Shown: positions 1-11,759 of the stretch, piece after piece
How positions within the stretch are numbered: the first letter of the stretch is position 1
Layout: every line of letters starts with the position of its first letter
NCBI RefSeq assembly: GCF_002099425.1
Contig: NW_018344015.1
Location: forward strand, 8,346,001 to 8,410,000
Length of the DNA stretch: 64,000 nucleotides
Reading direction: 5' to 3'
Source of the DNA: Phascolarctos cinereus
Taxonomy: Eukaryota > Chordata > Mammalia > Diprotodontia > Phascolarctidae
Notes under the pieces: generated by a model
Database searches by the model: none
Told to the model about the DNA's origin: nothing
The model's input: only the letters and a program-made list of their open reading frames with translations
Program-made: the position numbers and the translations under genes

Positions 1-496
1 TTACTCTAATAAGACTTACACTCACCAGTGCATACAATCAAACTTTATTGACTGTTCAACAATACAAACATCAACCCCTCTATGAACAAATTACAAGCCT
101 GGTTCCTAAAAGACTCAAGCGTATCTTGTACTGATGGTTACAAACAAGGTTCCTTCTCTGACCAGCAGCAGGCAGTATGTCTCCCTTCAAAGAAGGCTTC
201 TGACAAGTCTCTACAAATCAGCTCTTCTCTTGAGTGAACATAGGATGCTATAATTTCTGAGTGCCGAGAATGCAGGAGTCTGTACCACTGACAATCCAGG
301 AGCAGGATGATAATTAGGGTGTATGGTGATTTTTAAGATTCTAGCTAAAAGGCATTTACAAATTACATTTAAATTCTGATTGGTGGTGGATCAACTAAGC
401 TTATGATGAAAGGAAATTATCTATCAAAGTTTTCATTTCCTAATGTCATTAGCAAGTGTTTATCAATTGCTTACCAAATTGGGGACACAGATGCGT

Positions 497-497
<1 letters not shown>
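1..497. other. Unassigned AT-rich DNA
   Basis: No coding region or repeat is identified with confidence. Around 47-60 a reversed AATAAA-like signal (CTTTATTGACTG) and the text after it look a little like the end of a reversed LTR, but no terminal repeats or second landmark support that. Confidence 0.4.

Positions 498-541
<44 letters not shown>
498..541. repeat. (CA)n microsatellite, about 22 units
   Basis: A perfect CA dinucleotide run. A short open frame reading threonine-histidine repeats across it is an artefact of the repeat. Confidence 0.97.
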
Positions 542-1489
542 ATTACTAGTTTAGTTTACCAGATTTATGGGAAACACATCATTGCCAAACTATATTACTC
601 AAGTGCTTTTCTTATTAGAGAATAAAAAATCCAGCTTACATAACAACTTAGTCACAAAATAAAAACTTTAAAAATAGAGTTATTCGTCCTAAATTAACAT
701 ACATATTCCTGCTAGACTAGAAAGCTGAGACATTAAATGTTAATAATGCTGATTAAACATAGACATGTATTGTGTACACATTTCTATTCCAGAATCTGTT
801 GTTAAACATTTACCAGCACATTCCTGGGCCTGTCTGTACCTAGGTAGGTTAGTCCATGGAAAACAGAATCTGTCTATTTATTGTGGTAGAATGTGCCAGA
901 TCTTAAGCTCAGGGTCACATCATGACCTTGTATTGAAACAAATGGTAATAATATTCAGCAAATTCAGTTCAACAAAAATTTGTAATGGGCAGATAAATGT
1001 CCTTGCAGAAATGTTTCATGCAGTACTTTGTAAGTCCCTAAAAGCCCCTAATTTCTTTACAGAAGTCCTAACAAACTCATTCTGATCAATGTTTAACATG
1101 AACTTTCCAGTTCTAACTTTCTACACATTATATCCTAAGACTTTGATAACTCTCAAGTCTCCTTTTTTATGCTTAGAAACTCAAGGTCCTTAGAAACCTT
1201 ATCCTTGAGTGAAACGGATCTGTTTCTTAGTTTCTACAAAATCACCTAAGTAGTTTTCACTTCAGATGAATATGGAAGCATAAATCTGGGTAAGTGGAGA
1301 TGATTTCAAAGTATAATATAAATATTGTAACTGGAGATGTTTATTTGGTTTATCATTTCTTTCTTTAGGGTGGTGATGAAGTTTCTCACCTGATCCACAA
1401 TCCAACACATTTAATTTAGATTCAACACAATTCCACAAAACCATTAAATGCCTGCTATAGTCAAGATAGAATGCTAGATTCTGCTGATA
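542..1489. other. Unassigned AT-rich DNA
   Basis: No repeat family or exon is recognised. The open frame at 765-1085 (106 codons) has low-complexity-free but unfamiliar sequence, no splice or codon signal that I can see, and is about the length expected by chance here. Confidence 0.4.
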
Positions 1490-1747
1490 AAAAAGAAAAA
1501 CATGGCTGTTTTGTTTTATTGCTTCATTCTCGTGGTTCCTCCCATTAGTTCTAATTGTTCTTTACATCATGACTAATGGGAAAATATGGTTAATATGAAT
1601 GTATAAGTAGAGCCTATATCAGATTGCATGCCATCTTAGCAGGCAGGGAGAAGGGTGGGGGTGAAAATTTAAAACTCAAAATCTTATGGAAGTGAATGTT
1701 GAAAATTAAAAATAAATTAACTATTTAAAAAAAGTAAAAAAAAAAAG
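1490..1747 (+). mobile_element. L1 LINE 3' UTR fragment, 5'-truncated
   Basis: The text TAATATGAATGTATAAGTAG, then a G-rich GGGAGAAGGGTGGGGG stretch, then ACTCAAAATCTTATGGAAG and an A-rich tail (1727-1747) matches the 3' end seen in the other L1 copies of this window, for example 17085-17240. Only the last roughly 250 bases are present, which is the usual 5' truncation of L1. Confidence 0.75.
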
Positions 1748-2589
1748 ACAAACATGAAAGTCTCTCCTTCAGTTGATATTCTATTGGTCATTATGTTGTA
1801 CTGATGTGAGAACTTACATATTTAATAAAAGTTTCCTTTGTATTGTGGAAGTAGACTTATGCATTACAACCTGTCTTTTCTATTCCCATATCCTTAGGAG
1901 TGAGAAGCAGCTAAAAGTTTGGACCTTAAGAAACTAAAATGTGGACTAAATAAGCTTCTTGGTGAGTCGTGCCAACATGAAAATTAAAAAGATATTGAAA
2001 AATATTGCTCAATGACACTTATTTCATCATTTTCTTCCAGATTCACTTTTCATATGTACACATAAATACATACATATATACACATATACATATACACAGA
2101 CATGGATATATACCCTTTCTGCCCTTTATTGTTCATATTTACCACTTTTTTGATAAGCAAAAGAACTCTCCATTCAAGATACTTTCTCAATAAAGTCTTT
2201 GCTGTGTCTAAGATTATATATCTATGTCAGAGTTTGCCACTGATTGATGCACAGGAAATAAAGGAAACATGAATTGTAAAGGAGACACTTATACAGCAAA
2301 GCTGTCAGAAGACATGACTTTTTAGCTGTCACTAGACTTCCCAATCCTGGTAAAAATTTGACATGGCAGAATTCATTGTGGTGAATGTGGGCACTTGATC
2401 ATTATTTAAGAGAGGTATTAGAAATGTATTTCCAGAGTAAATAGTTATGGCTATGAAAGAGGATGTCCTTCATAAGTAGAGCTGTATGAACCTCTGCCTC
2501 TGTCCAATTCTTATTCCCATTTCATGTTCCCTTTCATTAAAGCTGAGATCAACTTGTACAGAGACTGGCCCCATATTAGGATTTGAAAT
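1748..2589. other. Unassigned; TA/CA low-complexity patch at 2056-2112
   Basis: No gene or element is recognised. The patch at 2056-2112 is a degenerate ATACATATAC run. Confidence 0.4.
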
Positions 2590-3010
2590 CATTGTTTCAT
2601 GGATCACACAATTAGTGAACTCCATAACTGGAAGAGATTTCAGAGGATCTCGTTTAAATTCAACCTTTACAAGAATCCCCTTTAGAACATCCTCAGTGAG
2701 TGGTTATCCAGCTTTTCTTGAAGACTTCTAGTGAAAGAGAACCTACTGTCTCCTAAGTCCACACATTCTACTTCAGTTTTTCTTAGCATAAACCCTAAAC
2801 AGTAATATTCATAATTCCCACCCATTAGTTTTCTCTGTTGGCAAGTAGAACAAATCTCATTCCATTTCCGTGGGATAGCCTTTCTAATATCTGAAGACAT
2901 TTATCACACTCTCTTCATCTGTACTCCTCATTTCCCCCTATTCCTTAAGTCTTCTCTTCTCCAAACTAAATATCCCTTCCTTACATGGTCCTTAAATGGT
3001 ATATAATGTA
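2590..3010 (-). mobile_element. CR1/L3-type LINE relic, reversed
   Basis: Read on this strand it carries landmarks of the reversed 3' half of L3: ACTGGAAGAGATTTCAGAGG, CAAGAATCCCCTTTAGAACA, GCTTTTCTTGAAGACTTCTA, GTGAAAGAGAACCTACTG, and GTCTTCTCTTCTCCAAACTA. The same ordered landmarks recur at 45955-46600 and 58915-59500. Strongly diverged, so very old. Confidence 0.7.
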
Positions 3011-3109
3011 GATTAAAAGACAAAAATAAGCAGTTGTTTTCCTCAAGGGAACTTGGTCTACTATAGGATAAAACAATAAGCAGAAAAAAGAAATGAGATG
3101 GATATAAAC

Positions 3110-5040
3110 AATCCTACTTTACCTCCCTTATCAATTCATTATCCCACTCACTAAAGCAGCTCTTCCAAACCTTTTCATTTCTCTTCAAATGTCCCATTGT
3201 TCTTCCTCTACTCTTGCAGCTGAGAATCTTGCTTCATATTTTACAGGAAAAATTTGAAGGCATTCATTGTGAACTCCTTCTTCTCTCCACTTTCTCATTT
3301 CTATCACTTCTGCCACTTTTTCCTCCTTTGCCCCCTTTTCTCACATGATGAAATGGCCTTACATCTGACCAAGACTAACCCCTCTACTTACTCAAGTGAT
3401 CCCATTCCATCTCCATCTCCTCCACAAATTACCTCCTTTATCATCCCCTCTCTTTCACTTATTTTTAATCTCTCTCTCTACTGGTTCATTTCCTACACTT
3501 ACAAATATGCCAATTTCCCCCTTGTTCTGAAAAAAAAACACCTCACTTTATCCTTCTATTTTTTTATCCTTCCATCTGGACTATCTATTGTCTATGTTTT
3601 CTGACCTTTGCAGTTAAACTCCTCGAAATAGCTGTCTACAATATATGCCTCCATTTTCTCTTCTCTCACTGTCTTCTTACAATCTGGCTTCTGACTTTTA
3701 TCATTCCACTGAAACTGCTCTCTGCAAAGTTATTGACTTCTTAACTGCCAAATCCAATAGCCTTTTCTCAGTCTTCATTCTCCTTGACCTCTCTGCAGTT
3801 TTGATACTGTTGATCAGTTTCTTCTTGATTCCCTCTTCTCTCTAGATTTTAAGGGTACCATATTCTCCTGATTTTCCTCCTACCTACCTGACTGCTCTTT
3901 CTTTGTTTCTTTTGCTGTATCCTCATCCAGACCACACCTTCTAACCATATGTGTCCCTCAGGGTTCTCCTAGTCAATCTTCAATTTTCTTTCTGTACCAT
4001 TTCACTTAGTGATCTCATCGGCTCCCTTGAATTTAATAACTGTCTCAAACTGACCATTCCTTATACAATATTTCTACTGATCATCGATCCCTCATCTTAA
4101 ATTACCTTTTAGATATCTTGAACTGGATGTCCTATAGACATCTTAAACTCAAAATGGACCTATTACATTTTCCCCTAAACCTTTTTCACCCTTCTTCCTT
4201 CCTGATTATTGTAGAGGGCAATATTTTTCTCCTAGTCCATCCAATTCTCAACCTGGGAGTTATCCTGTATTCCTTACTATCTCTCACCCCCTATATCTAA
4301 GCCACTACCTATTGATTTCACCTTTGTAACATCTCTCAAGTATGCCCCCTTCTCTCCTCACCACTCCAGTATAGGCCTTCATCACCTTACACTTGGATTA
4401 TTGCAGTACTATGCTAGTAGGTCTGCCTGCCTCAAGTCTCTCTCTACTTCAATCCATCTATTAAAGTGATTTTCCTAAATGCAGGTCTGATCATGTCACC
4501 CCTCTATTCAATAAACTCCAGAGGCTTCCTATTTCCTCCTATTGCCTCCAGAAGCTAATATAAAATGCTGTTTTGTATTCAAAACACTTCAAACCTAGTT
4601 TCCTTCTACCTTTCCAGTCTTCTTATGCCTTGGTCTCCAGCATGTACTCTTCAATACAGTAACACTGGACTCTTGGCTGTTCCATGGAAAAGACTTTCTA
4701 TCTCTCAGCTCTGGGTACTCTCTGTGGCTGTCCCCCAAGCTTGTTATGTACTTCTTCCTCCACTGCAGCTACTGAACTACCTAGCTTCCTTTAAGTCCCA
4801 ACTAAAACTTCACCTTCTATAGGTAGCCTTCCTTAATCCCTTTTAATCCTAGAACCTTCCCTCTGTTAATTATTTCCTATTTAGCCTGTATATAGCTTGC
4901 TTTGTATACATTTCTTTGCATGTTGTCTCCCCTATTAGATTGTGAGCTCCTTGAGGGCAGACACTGTCTTTTGCCTCTTTTTGTATCCCTAGCATTTAGG
5001 ACAGTGCCTGGCACATAGAGGCTTATTGATTGATAGAAAG
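3110..5040 (+). mobile_element. L2 LINE relic, about 1.9 kb, with RT region and 3' end
   Basis: This is the longest L2 copy in the window. In order it shows the ORF2 fingers region (3380-3610), reverse-transcriptase motif A read as LFSVFILLDLSA around 3762-3797 (typical L2 text is LLDLSAAFDTVDH), the thumb and C-terminal region (4110-4860) and the L2 3' end, TTGTGAGCTCCTTGAGGGCA and CAGTGCCTGGCACATAGAGG, closing in TTGATTGAT at about 5030. The frame is broken many times. In motif A the FDTVD stretch is altered (here VLILLI), so it cannot encode an active enzyme. The 5' half (endonuclease) is absent. Confidence 0.85.
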
Positions 5041-5149
5041 ACAGACATACAGGAAAAGTTTCCTTTAGAAGATAATTACTGAACCTGTCCTATACCTTGA
5101 AGGTAACTAAATATTCCAAGGAACATAAGAGTATAGCCAGGTGTGCTTT

Positions 5150-5385
5150 TTAGGGATAGCAAACAGCCTATGCAAAAGACTGGAAGTAGAATAGCACATA
5201 AAGGTGGAATGGATCTGAGAGACCATCTAGTCCAAATCTCTCATTTTTAAGATGAGGAAACTGAGGTTCAAATACATTATGTGACTCTCAGGGTTATACA
5301 ATTAAGAAGTTTCAGAGGTAGGATTTGAACTAATCTTTCTTACTCTAAGTATATGTCTATCTACTATTCTGCCTTTTGCTGCAGT
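5150..5385 (-). mobile_element. MIR-type SINE, reversed
   Basis: Reversed MIR landmarks are clear: GATGAGGAAACTGAGGTTCA, GTAGGATTTGAACTAATC and an ending near CTATTCTGCC. The preceding GAGACCATCTAGTCCAAATC resembles an L3-type tail, which would place it in the MIR3/THER2 group. Confidence 0.7.
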
Positions 5386-5409
5386 GCAACAAAATATTAA
5401 ATTCTGGGA

Positions 5410-5790
5410 TTAGGCAATATGCCAGTGTGACCAGAACACAGAAGGAATGAAGGGAAGGAAGATAAAAAGTATGGAACTGTAAGCTGAAACCTGATTGCAA
5501 AGGGCATTCAATGTCAAACTGAGACATTTATAATTTTAAATTTCAGGCAACCTATGATGTTTCTTGAGTAGAGTTGTAGTGTGGGCAGACTTATATGTCT
5601 CAGGAAAATTAATTTGACTACTGTGTTTAGGATGGACAGGAGAGAGACTGGATGCAAGGGAGCCATTGTAGTAGTAGAGGCAAGAGGTAATGAGGGTCAT
5701 GATCTATTGTGGTGGTCATATGAGTGGAGGGAAGATGGAGGTGAGAGATGCTGTGTGGTAGATGTATTGACAAGATAGCTTCAGAATTTA
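5410..5790 (-). mobile_element. L2 LINE fragment, reversed
   Basis: GAGACTGGATGCAAGGGAGCC followed by TTGTAGTAGTAGAGGCAAGA is the reverse complement of the L2 stretch that reads GATTATTGCAGTACTATGCT...GTCTGCCTGCCTCAAGTCTC in the forward copy at 4395-4440. Only this ORF2 part is visible. Confidence 0.6.
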
Positions 5791-5834
5791 TTACAGTACT
5801 CTAAATGTATTCAGACTATGCAAAAGTATAGTAG

Positions 5835-6190
5835 GATAATCACTTCTCTAGGCCTTTCTTAAGATGCAGCCTAAGGTCATGTTGACTGATTTTTTTGTCT
5901 GCCCTATGATAATGCTGACTTATATTGGGCTTTTGGTTCACTTACACCTCCAAATAGATAAACTATTTGCTGTTTCAGACATACCTCTGACATTTCATAC
6001 TTGGAAAGTTGTTTTTTTTTTTAGTCCAAGCATAAAATTCTATTTATTCCTATTACATTTAATTTTATTCAATTGGAGTTATGTTCCAGCCTGTCAAGAT
6101 CTTTTTTTAGATGTAGATTGTATGATAAAAGTAATATATTCTTCCAAGTTTTGTGTTATTTCCCAATTTTATAAGCATATCTAATACTTT
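5835..6190 (-). mobile_element. CR1/L3-type LINE relic, reversed
   Basis: Landmarks AAGATGCAGCCTAAGGTCAT and CCAGCCTGTCAAGATCTTTT match the reversed L3 RT region also seen at 21290-21610. Heavily decayed. Confidence 0.6.
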
Positions 6191-6526
6191 TTTCACAGTA
6201 TGAAGTCAAACATCAAAAAATAGAATTTATACACAAAAAAGAACATAAAAGGGTGATTCTATATGAAACCACAAATCTCCATTTCATACTTTCAGAAATT
6301 TTCTCTAATAATATAAAAATTCCACTTGGGCAAAATAAGTGTAAAAAATTTTAGTATTTGCCAAGGAATCACATAGACTTTGAGCTTGCACCTGGAGTTC
6401 AAATTGAACCAATCAATGATGGTGAAACTTAGAAATATCTTGGACTTTTCCAGGCAAGATACATTGAATATAAAATTATCAGGGGCAAAGCTGTGGCTTT
6501 ATACATTAAGAAACTTATTGGCATTC
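6191..6526. other. Unassigned
   Basis: Nothing recognised. Confidence 0.4.
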
Positions 6527-6960
6527 TGTGGAATCCCAACTGGTGAAAGCCATGACCGACACAGCCCTTGTGTGTCTGAACATCTACCCAACAGCATTGG
6601 CCTTGAAGCCCAGGTTTCTGGAAATCAAGCTCAGTATAACCAGTAAATCAAAACATTATCCAAACCACAGTGACATATACATAATGATGCTCTATTGCTC
6701 CTCCTACCTTTGTTTGATTTCTATAATCACCACTGTGCTTTTTTGTAGGGAGCCACTGAATTATCTGGCCACCACCCAGATTGATGATTATTAAACTCTT
6801 TGTGGGAATCCATCAGGTGTCTGGCTGCTTCCCCAGACTGCCCCTAATGTAAGTAACCCATATGATTATTAAACTTCTCTTATAAACATACTGTAGTTCC
6901 TGGCCTCTTTCTTTGGTATTGAACTTGCCCTACTGTTTTTTTGGGGGGTGGTTAGTGTGA
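6527..6960 (+). mobile_element. Possible old retroviral LTR piece (weak)
   Basis: The stretch opens with TG, has ATTATTAAACTTCTCTTATA followed by CCTGGCCTCTTTCTTTGG, and is followed by a G-run that loosely recalls a retroviral leader. No partner LTR or target duplication was found, so this is only a suggestion. If real it is a broken, old fossil. Confidence 0.22.
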
Positions 6961-8189
6961 ATATCCCTGGAGAGGGGAATTCTGGACCTTATGCCTTCTG
7001 ATGTCAAAATTACATGGCAACAAGTTTATGGAATTAACACTTTTTTCAACTCTAGTCTTAATGTACAATTTTGCAACTCTAAAGAGGATAATAACAGATT
7101 TAATAAATATTTTCCAACCTCACCCCAAAACAATCCCATGTAATATTAATGAAACACAGTGCCTAATACCCCAAGGAAGCTATAAACAGATTAACACCTA
7201 CTTGTCACAAAGGAAGAAGAGAACTGATTGATGTTCTGAGCATATGACACACAAATTAAAAACTTACTGAGAAACTAGAACAAACATATAAGCCTCAGAG
7301 AGGCTGACAATAGGTAAATGCCACCATATTTGTCAAATATAATCCAAAATCATTTGCCTCTTTGAATTTATGAAATAGCTAAGATACAAGAGTAAAATCA
7401 AAAACCTCTCCATGGGTGACATCCATATAAACTCATTCAACAATATGTTAACAAGGAAACATCAAATAAATGACTGTCACATGGATTTATTTAGAGAAAT
7501 GGAGGATTTTATGATAATTCAAAATTGGCTCATTGCTGTCAGTAATTAAGCAGCCAGGACTTATTTGTCAATGCAGATCATGCAAGTAAACAGAAACTGT
7601 TGCATATTACTATAGATTGTAACAATTAAGCTCCTATTGAACATTAAAAACAATACAATCTGGTGGCCAGAATTATATATCAGTAGGTCACTATCTTTCC
7701 TTAACAGATAGCAAATCATCATTCTATAAGTATAGATCCTAAAATACCCCTGAGAATTCAACAAATAAACTGTATTGGAAAAAGAACGCTATCCCAGGCA
7801 GTACTATTGCCTAACCCCCCAGAAATAACATTCATGCAAGCACATTTACAAAAATATTTTTGATAGGTGGCATCATGTGAATACTCACAACCTCTCAACT
7901 ATGAGGAATGAAAACCTTTCAATATGTAGAAACTTGGTGAATAAAGTAAAAATCTTGTGGTAACAGACTACAAATGTCCTTGTCATCTAGTCTGATACGG
8001 AAATTTTCCTGATGATTCCTTCAGAGAGCATACTGGAAATCATTCTATATTCCAATACTTGCGCAGTTACAAAGGACCAAAATTTTGTCCATCTGTATTA
8101 CAGACTATTGAACATTAATCTTAAAACCAATTCTAGTAGGATCACAACTTGTCTTAAGACTGAATCTATCCATTGAAGGTAATGAGGGG
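6961..8189. other. Unassigned AT-rich DNA
   Basis: No host exon or repeat family recognised. Short open frames at 7001-7231 and 7561-7764 show no familiar domain. Confidence 0.4.
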
Positions 8190-8300
8190 AACATTAACAA
8201 TACCAACAATTGAATTTGCACTTTAAGGATTGCAAAGGGCTTTACATGGCATTATCTTATTTTATTCTCAGAGAATGTTTGGAGTTTGATAGCTAATTGC
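8190..8300 (-). mobile_element. MIR/THER1-type SINE tail fragment, reversed
   Basis: CTTTAAGGATTGCAAAGGGC and CATTATCTTATTTTATTCTC are the reversed tail of the long MIR-type SINE also present at 36350-36625. The tRNA-like head is missing. Confidence 0.55.
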
Positions 8301-8699
8301 CGAGTGAAAGAAGGCATCAGGAATGAATATTTCTGTTACTTCAACTTTCAATATTGAAGGTGAGATAGCTATACTCCTGGATTATTTCAGGTCTTATATT
8401 GCACAGAGCAGATGGTAACAGAACATCATAACCTACCATTCACTTCCATAAAGATGGGTGATTATGGTGCAGTGGTGGACAACAAAGGGTCTTGGGTGGA
8501 AAACAAAGAATAGGAAGGAACTTTAATTAGTTGAACATAAATCCTCAGGGGAAAAATATTGACTTCAATTATGCATCATGTCACAACAAATTGTCATGCA
8601 AAACAAAGAGTATATATTTTTCATAATCTGGAAGTGGAAAAGTGTCATCATTTAGTGTTCTCTAATTCATGCAATTCTAGTTTGTGACTTTGGACTATG

Positions 8700-9290
8700 T
8701 TAAGAAAGACTTAGCTTCCCAAAAGAAGGAGGGGCTAATATCACTGTACTCTTCTGTGGTCCGACTACCTCTGGTATATTATGTTCAGTTCTAAGATACC
8801 ATATTTTGGGAAGGTCATTGATAATTTGGAAAGTGTGTAAAGAAGCAAACAACATGGTAAAGAGGATTGAGTTCATGCCATTTGCACATGAGTTGAAATA
8901 ACTGTAGGTGTTTATCCTAGAGAAAAGTAGATCCCAGGGCATGATAGAAGGACATTTAAGTATTTAAATGACTTTAGAGTAAAAGAGGAATTAAATTTGT
9001 TTTGCTTGACTCCACAGGGTGAAACTAGGAACAAAAAGGTCAATTTAATGCTGATTTCAGTATACATTAACAATAATTATAGTTATTAAAAGTAAGATGG
9101 AGTGGCAGTGGATTCTTCCCCTGCTCCCCCACCTCCATGGATCCACTGAAGACTGGAGGTGTTTAAATAAAATCTGGATGACCTTTGTGGGGTACATTGT
9201 AGTGAGGATTTCTTTTTGCACATAGTTTAAATTAGAGGATTCCCTAATTCCCTTTCAATTATGAAATTGTTATTCTTTGACTCTGAGTCC
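8700..9290 (+). mobile_element. CR1/L3-type LINE 3' end
   Basis: Forward L3 landmarks run in order: TATTATGTTCAGTTCTAAGA, AGGTCATTGATAATTTGGAA, AACATGGTAAAGAGGATTGA, then ATTTAAGTATTTAAATGACTT and a final CCCTTTCAATTATGAAATTG. An A/T-rich gap near 9050-9110 interrupts the match. Compare 40240-40815 and 53461-53850. Confidence 0.7.
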
Positions 9291-10364
9291 ATTAAAACAT
9301 CAGCAGAAAGGCAAACCACTTTCCTATATGATTGTATTTAAATAGTTTGTTTGGTTGTATATGTCACCTGCTTAGATTTTATTAGGTTAGTTGATTTTTT
9401 GTTCTGATGGGTGCAGTGTAACTTTAAAGGATTATTCTGATTTAAAAAATTCAAGATAGCTGTTTTCTATTTATGGCTTTAATCAGGTTACCAAATGACT
9501 AATGTCTGGCATTAAATTCGCATAATAATGGGTGTTCAGCCTGCCTGTTTTGGAGTGGATCTCATTGAAATGCTTCTAGGAATGACTAGAAGTGTGTATA
9601 AATAATACTTTAAATATTTGTTGTATTCCATCCCCCCAACCTAAATCAAATATCTTGTTGACTAAAATGAAATTCATTGTGCAATAGGGGTACTTTTCAT
9701 GAATAAGTTCAGCAAAGAAAATAGCATTTATATTCCTTAGCTCCCAGACATGGAATAGTAGTAAACTAATCAAAAAGTAATAGGGTTTTTTAGTATTATT
9801 CTCATGAGATACTGGGTAACTTCATGTCACTCATTTATTCAATGGAAAATTGATTACTAAACACTGCATTAGATTTTATTTTGGGCAAAGTTTTGGACTG
9901 ATAATTTCATTTGTGTAGGGAACTACTGGAATGGAAATTGCTTCCAATCCATCAGCCCACTATAGACTTGGAGAACTGGCTAGCATACTCGATGGCTAAA
10001 CCACTTTCTCATGCCCAAAGCACTCTATGTATCAAAGATAGGTTTGGGTCTTGTCTTCCTTCCCCCAAGATCAGTCCTTTTTCCAATCTACCACTTTCTC
10101 TCATGAGATTTCATAACTCAGAATCTCTTCTTCATAATTCTATTGTGTGCTAGTGGCTACTTCAAGGTTTAGAATGGAAAAGACCTAATGATTTAGGCAG
10201 GTTGTCTATTGTTCATCTTGTACTTAATGACTTACTGCCAGTTGTTGGAAAATCAAGAAGGGAAAGAGTGCTTTGGACTTTGGCAGAACTGGTGGAAACA
10301 TTTAGTAGTTCTGGTGGAGAAACATATTTCCCCTTAGAGCCATGTGCTCCAGTGTTTATAACAA
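9291..10364. other. Unassigned; unique-looking AT-rich DNA
   Basis: No repeat is recognised. The part at 9300-9620 has several TAAT-type cores (for example GGCTTTAATCAGGTTA near 9475-9490) and could be non-coding DNA under constraint, but nothing here proves it. Confidence 0.35.
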
Positions 10365-10910
10365 GGGAAGAATATAATCATATAATTAGAATTGGAAGGG
10401 ACCTTAGAGGTCAATGAGCGTAACAATGTAGCAATCTCTTTTTATAATAATGTGACAAGAAAATAGCCTGGCATGGGATAGTAGAGGGAGCACTCGACTT
10501 GGAAACATAAGATTTGGAATCATGAGTCTTGCGTCTGCTACTTACTAGATAAATGACTTTGAGCCAAGTCATTTAAACTCCTTCAGCCTCAAAACTAAAC
10601 CAAGACCGTTGTGAAGATCAAAAGAGATAATGTATCTAAAGTGCATTGTTAACTTTAAAGGAATATATAAATATGAGCTAATATCATTAACCTTCCCAGA
10701 ATTTGGTTATTTAGCCTCTGTTCCACTAAGGGGGAGCTAAGTACTTCATGAGGTAACCCATTCCATTGTTGGATAGTTTTAATTGTTAGAAAGTTCTGCT
10801 ATATTGAGGCTTCCTGCAGCTTATGATTCTGCTTGAAGTTCAATTTTCTATTGAGCTATATTGAAGAAATCTGTTCTATCTTTCAAGTTGTGACCTTTGA
10901 ACATTTAAAC
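10365..10910 (-). mobile_element. CR1/L3-type LINE relic, reversed, split by a MIR
   Basis: The 3' end GAATTGGAAGGGACCTTAGA (about 10390-10410) and the later block GGTAACCCATTCCATTGTTG, GATAGTTTTAATTGTTAGAA and TTCTGCTATATTGAGGC belong to one reversed L3. They are separated by the forward MIR at 10460-10690. Confidence 0.65.
10460..10690 (+). mobile_element. MIR SINE
   Basis: Shows a tRNA-like head (GGGATAGTAGAGGGAGCACT), the core CTACTTACTAGATAAATGAC and GTCATTTAAACTCCTTCAGC, and a tail CTAAAGTGCATTGTTAAC...AAATATGAGCTA. It sits inside the reversed L3, so it is the younger of the two. Confidence 0.75.
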
Positions 10911-11094
10911 ACAGCTCTTTTGTCTCTTATTCTCCTTTCCACCCACCCCCAGGCTAACTTTTCTTAGCAACTTCAACCATTTTTTATGTGACGTAGTTTT
11001 TTTGCCTTAATGCCAGTCTAGGTATCTCTCTTGATACATTTTCTTTTGTTTATGATTTATTTGTGTTTGTTCAGGTCTGTAATTTCAACATTGC

Positions 11095-11295
11095 AGCACC
11101 ACCACTCATCTCCCATATAGAACTCCACCTATCCATGAAGGTCGTCAACTGTGTATAACTTCAAGTCTTGGAGAGTTGCCTGGGGTGCTGGGTGGTTAAG
11201 TGAGATCCCAGGATCACATTGGTAGTATAAGTGAGAGTCAGTGCTTGAATCCAGATCTTTTTGGTTTCAGAGTGGCCCTTTCTCACTAAGGTAAC
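11095..11295 (-). mobile_element. Marsupial tRNA-type SINE, reversed
   Basis: Reads AACTGTGTATAACTTCAAGT, CTTGGAGAGTTGCCTGGGGT, GGTTAAGTGAGATCCCAGGA and GTGCTTGAATCCAGATCTTT. The forward version is at 63285-63500, with CTCTCTAAGACTATAAGTTG. The right part is the tRNA-like head. Confidence 0.65.
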
Positions 11296-11759
11296 TCAAA
11301 TTTTATATCGGTAGTAAAGTTGAAAGCATCTATAAAAAGAACAAACATTTAAAACCTGATTATTATTTTATCAGGAATCAATCTAAATGGGATAATGAAA
11401 CTGACTACTTATAATTAACTTCTCATATGGAGTTTGACAGCTCTGTAGTAAAATCTTATACTCTAACCTGCTTATTGAGCATGTTATATTAACATTCTGA
11501 AGACACTGTAGAGAAAGGGAGAGTGGCTTCAAAAAGCGGCTGATCTAATATACTATCATTCTTTCCCAGCTCTTGGTAGCATAGTGATAAACTAAAGACA
11601 AATGAAATGTGCATTCCTAGACATGGCCCATGCATTAAGTTGTTTTTCTTGACAATGCATATTTCATATGATTTCAGAAGAAATCAATTAGTGGGCGATG
11701 GTAGATACACTAAAAGACAATCACTTAAGTATTTTTTTAATACACAGAAGGGCAAAAAA
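11296..11759. other. Unassigned
   Basis: Nothing recognised. Confidence 0.4.

Noticed and set aside
498-541. CRISPR-like or other regular array
   Set aside because: It is a plain CA dinucleotide run with no spacers; the organism is a eukaryote.
6527-6960. Retroviral provirus with internal genes
   Set aside because: Only weak LTR-like text is seen and nothing after it reads as a retroviral gene; kept only as a low-confidence LTR-like piece.
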